5,027 bases of DNA from Desulfocapsa sulfexigens (GTDB lineage: Bacteria; Desulfobacterota; Desulfobulbia; Desulfobulbales; Desulfocapsaceae), in contig DYNG01000101.1 in the NCBI GenBank assembly GCA_020721165.1, positions 1-5,027 on the forward strand, read 5' to 3'. The notes under the pieces were generated by a model. That model did no database searches. It was not told the origin of the DNA and saw only the letters and a list, made by a program, of their open reading frames with translations. This document shows positions 1-5,027 of the stretch, piece by piece; position 1 is the first letter of the stretch, and the number at the start of each line of letters is the position of its first letter. The position numbers and the translations under genes are program-made.

Positions 1-438
1 CCGCTCCTTGCCGCCCTGATTCCGCACCGCCCCCCCTTTCTCTGGATAGACCGGATCATCAGCTACCAGGAGGGCGTTCTGCTCGCCGAAAAGACCATTC
101 CACCGGATCTGGAGGTCTTTCAAGGGCATTATCCCGAAAACCCGATTATGCCCGGCGTCCTTCTCTGCGAGGCCCTCTTTCAAACCGGCGCCGTCCTGAT
201 CGCCACCATGCTCCGCGACGGCAAGGAGATACAGACGGGCATTCCGGTGCTCAGCCGCATTGGCGTGGCCCGCTTCAAACGACCGGTGGGTCCGGGCAGC
301 ACCATCTCCATGCAGGTGAGTTTCAAGGAGAGAGTTGCGGGATCCTGGTTTTTGAAGGGCGTTCTTCGGGTAAAAAACAAAATAGCGGTGCAGGTTGATT
401 TTTCCTGTACCCTCACTTCGCCCAGCCAGATATCATGA
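1..438 (+). CDS. FabZ/FabA-type hotdog 3-hydroxyacyl-ACP dehydratase, 5'-truncated
   Basis: The frame is open from base 1, so the true start lies upstream; 145 codons are visible, ending in TGA. Near the N-terminus the fragment reads IPHRPPFLWIDRI (residues 7-19), the FabZ signature block. At residues 40-61 it has FQGHYPENPIMPG followed by VLLCEALFQ. His43 and Glu57 are 14 residues apart, the same spacing as the catalytic His/Glu pair of FabA/FabZ dehydratases. The family dehydrates (3R)-3-hydroxyacyl-ACP to trans-2-enoyl-ACP in the cytoplasm. Little seems to be missing, since FabZ proteins are usually about 140-160 residues. The sequence diverges from housekeeping FabZ (LFQTGA rather than a MAQ-type helix, and a Trp in the PHR block), so it may belong to a specialised acyl or lipid pathway rather than bulk fatty-acid synthesis. 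The stop overlaps the start of the next small frame, suggesting translational coupling. The family is confident; the exact pathway is unknown. Confidence 0.88.
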   Translation, partial: PLLAALIPHRPPFLWIDRIISYQEGVLLAEKTIPPDLEVFQGHYPENPIMPGVLLCEALFQTGAVLIATMLRDGKEIQTGIPVLSRIGVARFKRPVGPGSTISMQVSFKERVAGSWFLKGVLRVKNKIAVQVDFSCTLTSPSQIS

Positions 439-647
439 ACAATTCATCCCGGCAGCCATCCGCTGCATCCTCAGCCGAACCGTTCTTTACCTGTATATAT
501 TGTCAGCAACCCACGGTGCAGATTCAGGGGCGATGACAGCAGGCCAAGGCCGTCTGCACGGGATGCGGAATGAGCAGTCCCCTATCTGACTACCAGACCC
601 AACTTGATGCCTGGCAGGAAAAGATATGTCGTGAAGCGAGTAGTTGA
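435..647 (+). CDS. Small Lar-like zinc-ribbon reading frame interrupted by an in-frame TGA (candidate selenoprotein or broken gene)
   Basis: The ATG at 435 overlaps the TGA of the upstream dehydratase gene (ATGA). No good Shine-Dalgarno is seen, so initiation would rely on coupling. The frame runs 33 codons to a TGA at 534-536 (codon 34), then continues without another stop to TGA at 645-647, 70 codons in all. The first part contains C20-I-Y-C23; the part after the TGA contains C41-T-G-C44-G, then SSP and a tail with W60. Two CxxC pairs 17 residues apart form a zinc ribbon. CxxC, then CxxCG, xxP and a late Trp resembles restriction-alleviation (Lar) type zinc ribbons. If the TGA is a true stop, only a 33-residue peptide with half a zinc site is made. 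Alternatives are selenocysteine insertion, a recent CGA/TGG-to-TGA mutation, or a base error. TGA acts as a normal stop for the dehydratase, tolQ and tolA genes, so a recoded genetic code is unlikely. The role is unknown. Confidence 0.5.
560..581 (+). promoter_or_regulatory. Hairpin downstream of the in-frame TGA, with bacterial-SECIS-like geometry (tentative)
   Basis: GGGA (560-563) pairs with TCCC (578-581) and TGC (564-566) pairs with GCA (574-576). G577 is bulged and the 7-nt loop (567-573) is GGAATGA. The loop begins 30 nt after the TGA at 534-536 and its first two bases are G. As I recall the general bacterial SECIS model, it asks for a short stem, a small apical loop with a G in its first two positions, and about 16-37 nt between UGA and loop; this hairpin fits. 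The model is permissive, and the loop lacks the GGUC-type sequence of E. coli fdhF, so chance is quite possible. A second small hairpin (539-544 with 552-557) sits closer to the TGA and fits less well. Confidence 0.22.
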
Positions 648-681
648 AAATTTAACCAAAAGAAGTATTCTGGAAGTAATG

Positions 682-710
682 TTCTCAACCAGACCCGATA
701 CGATTTTAAA
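682..710 (+). promoter_or_regulatory. Possible sigma-70-type promoter for tolQRA
   Basis: The 648-762 spacer is clearly AT-rich compared with the flanking genes and has no GC-rich hairpin, so it is the natural place for the operon promoter. The best pairing I can find is TTCTCA (682-687) and TTTAAA (705-710) with a 17-bp gap, each matching 4 of 6 consensus bases. An alternative -10 is TATATT at 722-727, but it lacks a good -35. The location is plausible; the exact boxes are uncertain. Confidence 0.25.
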
Positions 711-742
711 CAAAACAATTTTATATTTTACCCAATAAACTT

Positions 743-754
743 AAAGGAAAAGGA
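743..754 (+). promoter_or_regulatory. tolQ: Duplicated Shine-Dalgarno of tolQ, supporting the GTG start
   Basis: AAAGGA occurs twice back to back (743-748 and 749-754). The second copy ends 8 nt before the GTG at 763, which is ideal spacing. This fixes the GTG as the tolQ start and suggests efficient initiation despite the weaker start codon. Confidence 0.7.
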
Positions 755-762
755 ATCACCCC

Positions 763-1485
763 GTGCAGCTCTCCATCACCAACATGATCCTCCACGCCGG
801 TCCCGTCGGCCAATTTGTCATGCTTGTCCTTCTTATCTTTTCCCTGATCTCCTGGTCTATTGTTTTCATGAAGATGCGGTTATTTAAGAGGATTATGGCC
901 GACAGCCAGGATTTTCTTGAGGCCTTCTGGTCTTCCGGCAAACTCAGCGAGGCCTATGACAGCGCCCAGGAATATGAGTACAGCCCCGAGGCCGCTATTT
1001 TTTCAGCCGGATTTACCGAGTTACAAAAAATCAACAAAATCCGCAGTCGGAAAGAGAGCGGTCGGGAAGGCCATGCGCCCCAGAGCGGCGGCGAAACCCT
1101 GGATATGCAGATGGCCACCATGGATAATCTGAAAAGGGCCATTCGCAAGGCTGAGTCCCAGGAGATCACGGAAATGGGAAGATATCTGCCCTTTCTGGCC
1201 ACCACCGGCAGCGCCACCCCTTTCATCGGTCTGTTTGGAACGGTCTGGGGCATCATGGCTTCCTTTCATGAAATCGGGGCCAAGGGCTCGGCCTCGCTTG
1301 CCGTTGTCGCCCCGGGAATCTCCGAAGCCCTGGTGGCCACGGCTGCCGGTCTGGCGGTGGCGATTCCAGCGGTTATTTTCTATAACTTCTATGCCAATAA
1401 GCTCAGTTATATTGAGGGGGAAATGGAGAATTTCTCCACCGATTTCCTGAACCTCGTGGAAAGAGATTTAATCGGACGGGGCTGA
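763..1485 (+). CDS. tolQ: TolQ, inner-membrane proton-channel subunit of the Tol-Pal motor
   Basis: TolQ forms, with TolR, the proton-motive-force motor of the Tol-Pal system, which pulls the outer membrane inward during cell constriction; it belongs to the ExbB/MotA family. The 240-residue product (E. coli TolQ has 230) has three membrane segments. TM1 spans about residues 16-37. TM2 spans about 142-168 and includes PFIGLFGTVWGIMASF. TM3 spans about 186-210 and includes GISEALVATAAGLAVAIPA. Thr147 and Thr193 align with the E. coli channel threonines T145 and T178. The long cytoplasmic loop between TM1 and TM2 contains a charged Gly/Ser-rich stretch (about 95-111) that looks like a flexible insertion. 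The start is GTG, backed by a strong duplicated Shine-Dalgarno. The stop is separated from the tolR ATG by a single base. TolQ, rather than ExbB, is supported by the tolR-tolA-tolB genes downstream. Confidence 0.96.
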   Translation: MQLSITNMILHAGPVGQFVMLVLLIFSLISWSIVFMKMRLFKRIMADSQDFLEAFWSSGKLSEAYDSAQEYEYSPEAAIFSAGFTELQKINKIRSRKESGREGHAPQSGGETLDMQMATMDNLKRAIRKAESQEITEMGRYLPFLATTGSATPFIGLFGTVWGIMASFHEIGAKGSASLAVVAPGISEALVATAAGLAVAIPAVIFYNFYANKLSYIEGEMENFSTDFLNLVERDLIGRG

Positions 1486-1486
1486 T

Positions 1487-1915
1487 ATGGGAATGGGATC
1501 AAGCCGGGGCAACGGCCCCCGAGGACTGGTGGCGGATATCAATGTCACCCCCCTGGTGGATGTCATGCTGGTGCTCCTCATTATCTTCATGGTGACGGCG
1601 CCGATGATGACGCAGGGGTTGGATGTGGATCTGCCGGAAACGACTGCCAATTCGCTGCGACAAAAGGAAGAGCCGCTGATCGTCAGCATTGACAAGGAAG
1701 GGAAGATAATGCTCGGAAAAATCAGCTATACCCAACCCGTCTTAAAAGAGCAACTGGCCAAAATTTTTGCGGAAAAGGGAAAAGAAGAGTTGATTCTCCT
1801 CAAGGCCGATAAAAACGCCACTTACGGGACTGTGGCATCCGTGATGGCCGATATCAAGGCCGTGGGTTTTGTCAAATTGGGCATGATCACCAAATTGCCG
1901 GAAGAAAAAAAGTAA
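1487..1915 (+). CDS. tolR: TolR, inner-membrane/periplasmic stator partner of TolQ
   Basis: TolR (ExbD family) has one N-terminal membrane helix whose aspartate takes part in proton transfer, and a periplasmic domain that dimerises. The 142-residue product matches the usual length (E. coli, 142). After a short basic, glycine-rich cytoplasmic tail comes the hallmark block DINVTPLVDVMLVLLIIFMV (17-36). Asp25 sits at the position of the essential E. coli Asp23, inside a helix spanning about 22-40. The C-terminal half shows the family pattern: KADKNATYG at about 106-114, then an amphipathic helix and a closing VKLGMIT strand. The ATG lies one base after the tolQ stop, with GGGG (1478-1481) as a weak Shine-Dalgarno, so tight translational coupling is likely. 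A second in-frame ATG at 1493 is an alternative start two codons later. Confidence 0.95.
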   Translation: MGMGSSRGNGPRGLVADINVTPLVDVMLVLLIIFMVTAPMMTQGLDVDLPETTANSLRQKEEPLIVSIDKEGKIMLGKISYTQPVLKEQLAKIFAEKGKEELILLKADKNATYGTVASVMADIKAVGFVKLGMITKLPEEKK

Positions 1916-1945
1916 TTGTGTTTTTCGCCTAAGAAGACCATCGCC

Positions 1946-2986
1946 ATGCCTCTCAGCGCCATCCCCAACGAGTGGAAGCTCCCCCTGAACCTGACCGTTC
2001 TCTTCCACATTTTCGTTCTGTTTTGCGCCATGATCCTGCCCGGTCTCCTGCACCGGGCCCCTGATCTTCCTGAAATCACCACCATTGATCTGGTCAGCAT
2101 GGGCGAACCGGCGGCCGCTAAGAATGAACCAGCCGCCCCACCGGCGGCCAAGCCCAAGGCCCCGCCGGCCACCCCTCCCAAACCCGCTGAGACCATCAAG
2201 CCAGAAGCGGTCAAGGAAGTTCCCCCGCCGGTCGAGAAGGCTGTACCGGTACCCGAATCACAACCAAAGCCCCTACCGGAACCTGCTCTACCGTCTGAAC
2301 CAGTGGTGCCGCCTGCTCCAGCCGAGGCCATCTCCATCGCTCCTCTCAAACAAAAAATTAAGAAAGAGGTTAAAGAAGAGCCTGACACCCGCGCTGAAGA
2401 TGCCAAAAAACGACTGGAAGAGCTCAAGGATATCACCAACAAACTGAAGGAAGAGGCAAAAAAAGAGGAGCTGCGCAAAGAGGCCAGCGCCCAAGAGACC
2501 ATTAAACAACAACGATTGCAGGCCGCTGCCCGCGAAAATGCCAGACAGGCGGAAGCAGAGGCCAGACGGGCGGAAGCAGAGGCCAGGATGGCCGCCGAAG
2601 ATGCCAAAAATGCCCTCCGTAATCAGTTACGGGCCTCCGGTAATGCCAGAAACGCAACCGCCCAAACCGGCGCCGGCAGCGGCCAGAACATGGGCGTTCT
2701 GGAGCAGCAGTATTACGCGACCATCATGGGCCATATCCAGCAATACTGGCAACCCCCGGATATCAAGGCCTGGGATGCCAATCTTCTGGCCCAGGTCAGC
2801 ATCACGATTGCCAGCGATGGTCGTATTACCAGCCAATCTTTTGAACGAAATTCAGGAGATAAGGTCTTTGACCAATTTGTTCTCAAGACGCTTGAAGCCG
2901 CAAATCCTCTGCCAGCGCCGCCTCCGGCCCTGCAAAAACAAAAAATCGAGGTCGGACTTCGTTTCAAACCAAGCGGAATTCAGTGA
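1946..2986 (+). CDS. tolA: TolA, TonB-like periplasm-spanning energy transducer
   Basis: TolA is anchored in the inner membrane, is energised by TolQR, and reaches across the periplasm to TolB and Pal. From the ATG at 1946 the product is 346 residues. A membrane helix spans about 13-36, with His21 matching the functionally important His22 of E. coli TolA. A Pro/Ala/Lys/Glu-rich extended region follows (about 56-128), then a charged, Ala/Glu/Lys/Arg-rich helical stalk (about 140-230). A TonB_C/TolA-type domain closes the protein (about 252-344), starting YYATIMGHIQQYWQPP, with ITIASDGRI, an SGDKVFDQFVL helix and a PLPAPP turn. The frame is also open upstream to a TTG at 1916, directly after the tolR stop, which would add ten residues. 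I prefer ATG 1946 because it puts the His and the helix at the usual distance from the N-terminus; Shine-Dalgarno signals are weak for both. By domain alone it could be called TonB; the tol context decides. Confidence 0.92.
   Translation: MPLSAIPNEWKLPLNLTVLFHIFVLFCAMILPGLLHRAPDLPEITTIDLVSMGEPAAAKNEPAAPPAAKPKAPPATPPKPAETIKPEAVKEVPPPVEKAVPVPESQPKPLPEPALPSEPVVPPAPAEAISIAPLKQKIKKEVKEEPDTRAEDAKKRLEELKDITNKLKEEAKKEELRKEASAQETIKQQRLQAAARENARQAEAEARRAEAEARMAAEDAKNALRNQLRASGNARNATAQTGAGSGQNMGVLEQQYYATIMGHIQQYWQPPDIKAWDANLLAQVSITIASDGRITSQSFERNSGDKVFDQFVLKTLEAANPLPAPPPALQKQKIEVGLRFKPSGIQ
2540..2581 (+). repeat. tolA: 21-bp tandem duplication inside the TolA stalk
   Basis: Two adjacent 21-bp units (2540-2560 and 2561-2581) differ at one base (A versus G at the eighth position). 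A partial third unit (GCCAGG) follows at 2582. Each unit encodes a seven-residue helical step, ARQAEAE and then ARRAEAE. A repeat in multiples of seven codons fits stalk lengthening by slippage or unequal crossing-over without breaking the helix register. Confidence 0.85.
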
Positions 2987-3001
2987 TTTTTTTTTCAGCA
3001 A

Positions 3002-3010
3002 TGGTATAAT
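3002..3010 (+). promoter_or_regulatory. tolB: Extended -10 promoter element for tolB
   Basis: TGGTATAAT is a perfect match to the extended -10 consensus (TGnTATAAT). It lies in the 73-bp tolA-tolB spacer, 50 bp before the tolB start. No good -35 is found 16-18 bp upstream, which is tolerated at extended -10 promoters. Transcription would begin near 3016-3018 and give a leader of about 43 nt. In E. coli a second promoter upstream of tolB also allows tolB-pal-cpoB to be expressed separately from tolQRA, so the placement makes biological sense. It is a sequence call only. Confidence 0.55.
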
Positions 3011-3016
3011 CTGCAC

Positions 3017-3059
3017 AATTAAAAATTATCACTCCTCATTTTTCTTTTTTTTTTACGCC
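3017..3059 (+). promoter_or_regulatory. tolB: tolB 5' leader: pyrimidine/T-rich, with no Shine-Dalgarno
   Basis: The stretch directly before the tolB ATG is AT-rich, then almost purely pyrimidine. It includes a run of ten T (3045-3054) and contains no purine-rich Shine-Dalgarno core at any usable distance. The tolB start itself is secure because a complete signal peptide begins there. Initiation probably depends on an unstructured U-rich leader, for example through ribosomal protein S1. Poly-T is also present right after the tolA stop (2987-2995), but no stem precedes it, so it is not a convincing terminator. Confidence 0.5.
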
Positions 3060-4355
3060 ATGATCACACCAAAAAAAACCTCCTTGTTCCTTGTACGCCT
3101 TAGCCTGGCCATCCTTCTCTCTTTTATCAGCATGGTCTCTGATGCCCAGGCTGAAGGTAAGGTCTATCTTGATATCACGGCTTCGGGCTCCCGAAAAATC
3201 AATATGGCCGTGCCGTCTTTCACCGGTCCGTCGGCGGACCTCAGCCGTGAACTCGCCACTACCCTGGAAAAGTCCCTGGAATTTCATGGTATTATCGCCA
3301 TCATCCCCCAGCAGAAATATGCCGGATCGGCTTCTCCTGACTGGAAACAACTGGGTGCCGACTATGTCGTCCTGGGTTCCTATGACGGCTCACCATCTGC
3401 CATCAATTTTGAGATGCGCCTGCTCGATGTGGCCAGCGGGGCCATGCTCCTGGGGAAGAAATACACCGCTGCCAGCGACCAGAAGCAGTCTATCATTTTC
3501 AAATATTGCGACCAGGTGATCAATGAACTGACCGGCGAACCGGGTATCGCCACCAGCCAGATCGCCTTTATCTCAGACAGCAACGGCCCCAAAGAGGCTT
3601 ACATATCCAATATCCTGGGCGATAAAGTCCGGCAGATAACCCGCCACCGTAATCTGGTTATCTCTCCCCGTTTTACCCCTGATGGATTAAGCCTCAGCTA
3701 CAGCTCCTACCATAAAGGCAATCAAAACCTGTATATTACGGAACTCAATCAGAGCACCACCACCACCACCATTTCCCGACACAAGGGCATGAATCTCGGG
3801 CCGGCCTGGTCGCCGGACGGGAGCAAATGTGTTCTCACCCTGAGCAAGGACGGCAATCCCGACCTCTACCTCATGGATCGGGCGGGTAATATCATCGAGC
3901 AACTCACCAGTCGCTCCGGCATCAATGTTTCGGCCTCCTGGTCCCCCGATGGCAGCCGCCTGGCCTTTGTCTCCGATCGCAGCGGCAAGCCGCAAATATA
4001 CCTTATGGATTTAGCAAGCAAAAGCGTCAAGCGCCTCTCGTATCAGGGAACCGAGAATGCCGAACCGGTCTGGTCACCCAAGGGGGACATGCTGGCCTTT
4101 TCCAGCCTGACCGGTGGCTCCTACCAGATCTGCATGATGGCCCCGCAGGAGCGGGCTCAGCAGATTCAGGTGACAAAAGATGGCGGCCATCATGAGTCGC
4201 CCGACTGGTCACCCGATGGGAAACAGATCATCTTCTCCAAACGGGAAGGCGGAGGCCAGAAGATTTACGCCATTCTCAAAAATGGCTCGTTTCAACGGCA
4301 GCTTTTCGCAATCAAAGGGAACCAGACCTATCCCCGCTGGGCTGCCAAGAAGTAG
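3060..4355 (+). CDS. tolB: TolB, periplasmic beta-propeller of the Tol-Pal system
   Basis: TolB is a soluble periplasmic protein that binds Pal and is displaced or loaded through contact with TolA. The 431-residue product matches the family (E. coli, 430). A Sec signal peptide occupies residues 1-31: KK at 5-6, a hydrophobic core, and an AQA cleavage site before Glu32. The N-terminal domain starts VYLDITASGSRKINMAVPSF, a typical TolB opening. The C-terminal half is a six-bladed propeller with WSPDG-type motifs at regular spacing: PRFTPDG (203), PAWSPDG (248), ASWSPDG (291), PVWSPKG (336), PDWSPDG (381) and a final PRW (425). The key aromatic recurs every 44-45 residues. A threonine run encoded by ACC repeats (3756-3770) lies in a propeller loop. 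The reading frame stays open far upstream into tolA (to 2538), but that part is a shadow; the signal peptide marks ATG 3060 as the start. It ends in TAG. Confidence 0.95.
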   Translation: MITPKKTSLFLVRLSLAILLSFISMVSDAQAEGKVYLDITASGSRKINMAVPSFTGPSADLSRELATTLEKSLEFHGIIAIIPQQKYAGSASPDWKQLGADYVVLGSYDGSPSAINFEMRLLDVASGAMLLGKKYTAASDQKQSIIFKYCDQVINELTGEPGIATSQIAFISDSNGPKEAYISNILGDKVRQITRHRNLVISPRFTPDGLSLSYSSYHKGNQNLYITELNQSTTTTTISRHKGMNLGPAWSPDGSKCVLTLSKDGNPDLYLMDRAGNIIEQLTSRSGINVSASWSPDGSRLAFVSDRSGKPQIYLMDLASKSVKRLSYQGTENAEPVWSPKGDMLAFSSLTGGSYQICMMAPQERAQQIQVTKDGGHHESPDWSPDGKQIIFSKREGGGQKIYAILKNGSFQRQLFAIKGNQTYPRWAAKK

Positions 4356-4410
4356 CGCAAGGAGTTGAACCCATCTCTTTCACCACGAATTATTGAACCA
4401 GGTATCTGCC
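4356..4410 (+). other. tolB-lipoprotein gene spacer with the ribosome binding site
   Basis: This 55-bp spacer has no terminator-like hairpin, so the two genes are probably co-transcribed. AGGT at 4400-4403 is 7 nt from the ATG at 4411 and is the likely, weak Shine-Dalgarno. A stronger AAGGAG at 4361-4366 has no start codon at a usable distance: the next base begins a TTG with no gap. It appears to be an orphan. Confidence 0.45.
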
Positions 4411-5027
4411 ATGAACAAATCCCTCGCGACCTTCGGCGTCCTCTTTGCGTTCACCCCGTTTCTTATTCAGTGCGCCAGTCAGCAGGAGGTGCAGACCCTC
4501 TCCTATCAACTGCGGGCGATGAATAAGAAGTTAGAGGATATGCAGGCCAATACGGTGGGGGAAATCCAGCAAAAACAGGCCAGTTCTTCCGGTCAACTGA
4601 CGGAAATGCAACAGGAAATTCTCGCACTAAAGGGTGAGCTTGAGTCCACCTCGGTTGCCAATCGCCAGCTTCAGGAGCAGAACAAGGCCCTCGAAACCAC
4701 CATGCAGGACTTCGCCAACAAGCAAACCGTCGAAACCGAGGGTAAAATAACCCAGCTCAACGAGCAGCTCAAACAGCAACAGGACAGCGTGGCCGCCCTG
4801 CATGAAGCCCGGGCCGCCGAGGCAGAGCGCAAGGCCAAGGCCGCCGCTGACGCTGCCGAAGCGGCTCGCCTCAAGGCCAAGAACTTAAACGCGCCGACCG
4901 CCGCCAGCGCCGCAGCGGGCAATACGACCGGCCCGGCTGTCTATCAGGCAGAACGAAAAAAGGTGATAAAAGGGCCTGGAGTTGCTGGCACAGGAGCAAC
5001 TACCACTGCAACTGCCGCCGCTGTATC
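4411..5027 (+). CDS. Coiled-coil lipoprotein of the tol operon (CpoB/YbgF-like N-terminus), cut by the window end
   Basis: The first 205 codons are visible with no stop. Residues 1-20 form a lipoprotein signal peptide (Lys3, hydrophobic core) ending LIQC, with Cys21 as the putative lipidated residue; Gln before the Cys is unusual, since Gly, Ala or Ser is the norm. The lack of Asp after Cys suggests outer-membrane sorting under the E. coli rule. Residues 24-157 are rich in Gln, Glu, Leu, Lys and Ala with heptad-like spacing, a long coiled coil, ending in an Ala/Lys/Arg-rich segment (131-157). Residues 158-205 are a low-complexity Ala/Thr/Gly linker. E. coli CpoB/YbgF has an N-terminal trimerising coiled coil followed by TPRs and follows pal. 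Here the gene occupies the slot where Pal usually sits. No TPR or OmpA-like domain has appeared by the window end, so either a CpoB/YbgF lipoprotein or a Pal with a long coiled-coil spacer is possible. Confidence 0.8.
   Translation, partial: MNKSLATFGVLFAFTPFLIQCASQQEVQTLSYQLRAMNKKLEDMQANTVGEIQQKQASSSGQLTEMQQEILALKGELESTSVANRQLQEQNKALETTMQDFANKQTVETEGKITQLNEQLKQQQDSVAALHEARAAEAERKAKAAADAAEAARLKAKNLNAPTAASAAAGNTTGPAVYQAERKKVIKGPGVAGTGATTTATAAAV

Noticed and set aside
534..536. Genome-wide reassignment of TGA as a sense codon.
   Set aside because: TGA ends the dehydratase, tolQ and tolA genes at the expected protein lengths in this same window.
539..557. Small hairpin just after the in-frame TGA (539-544 with 552-557) as the SECIS element.
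   Set aside because: Its loop starts only 8 nt after the TGA and begins CA, with no G in the first two positions. The hairpin at 560-581 fits better.
395..589. A 64-codon + strand frame overlapping the end of the dehydratase gene and the zinc-ribbon frame.
   Set aside because: It has no domain features, while the competing frame at 435 carries paired CxxC motifs and an ATGA-coupled start.
1822..2607. A 261-codon open frame on the - strand opposite tolR/tolA.
   Set aside because: It is Ser/Ala/Gly-rich low-complexity sequence, explained as the antisense of the Pro/Ala/Glu-rich TolA gene. It has no recognisable domain.
2984..2995. T9 run after the tolA stop as an intrinsic terminator.
   Set aside because: No GC-rich inverted repeat precedes the T run; only a small EcoRI-like palindrome is nearby.
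2538..3059. A long open frame runs from 2538 through to the tolB stop, looking like a 605-residue fusion protein.
   Set aside because: The first 174 codons overlap the TolA coiled coil and C-terminal domain in another frame and give no domain-like sequence. A complete signal peptide and the normal TolB length begin at ATG 3060.
3756..3770. ACC trinucleotide run as a regulatory or phase-variable microsatellite.
   Set aside because: It is only five in-frame repeats; a change in number keeps the frame, so it is just a short Thr run in a TolB loop.

Overview
The window carries most of a Tol-Pal cell-envelope operon on the + strand, so the source is a Gram-negative (diderm) bacterium. The gene order, the moderately GC-rich codon use, the long Pro/Ala/Glu-rich TolA and the lipoprotein directly after tolB suggest Desulfobacterota (Desulfobulbaceae-like). 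That placement is an inference from sequence style, not from a database match. I see no gene worth calling on the - strand; its open frames are antisense shadows of tolQ, tolA and tolB.

Layout. Bases 1-438 are the 3' part of a FabZ/FabA-type hotdog dehydratase whose start lies outside the window. Its stop overlaps (ATGA) the start of a small zinc-ribbon reading frame (435-647) that resembles the Lar family and is interrupted by one in-frame TGA at 534-536. Bases 648-762 are an AT-rich spacer that probably holds the tol promoter and has a duplicated Shine-Dalgarno. Then come tolQ (763-1485, GTG start), tolR (1487-1915), tolA (1946-2986), a 73-bp spacer with a perfect extended -10 element, tolB (3060-4355), and the first 205 codons of a coiled-coil lipoprotein (4411 to the end of the window).

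How the genes work together. TolQ and TolR form the proton-driven inner-membrane motor. TolA is the periplasm-spanning arm energised by that motor. TolB is the periplasmic beta-propeller that TolA and Pal bind. The last gene is a likely outer-membrane lipoprotein, either CpoB/YbgF-like or a coiled-coil Pal variant; its diagnostic C-terminal domain is outside the window. In the well-studied E. coli operon a hotdog thioesterase (ybgC) precedes tolQ. Here the upstream hotdog protein is of the dehydratase type, and a promoter-bearing spacer separates it from tolQ.

The Tol-Pal genes are ordinary. The most unusual item is the zinc-ribbon frame with its in-frame TGA: both CxxC pairs and a conserved-looking tail survive on either side of the TGA, and a hairpin downstream has the general geometry of a bacterial SECIS element. 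It could be a small selenoprotein, a recently broken gene or a sequence error. The second point of interest is the tolB start, which has a strong promoter core but a pyrimidine-rich leader with no Shine-Dalgarno.
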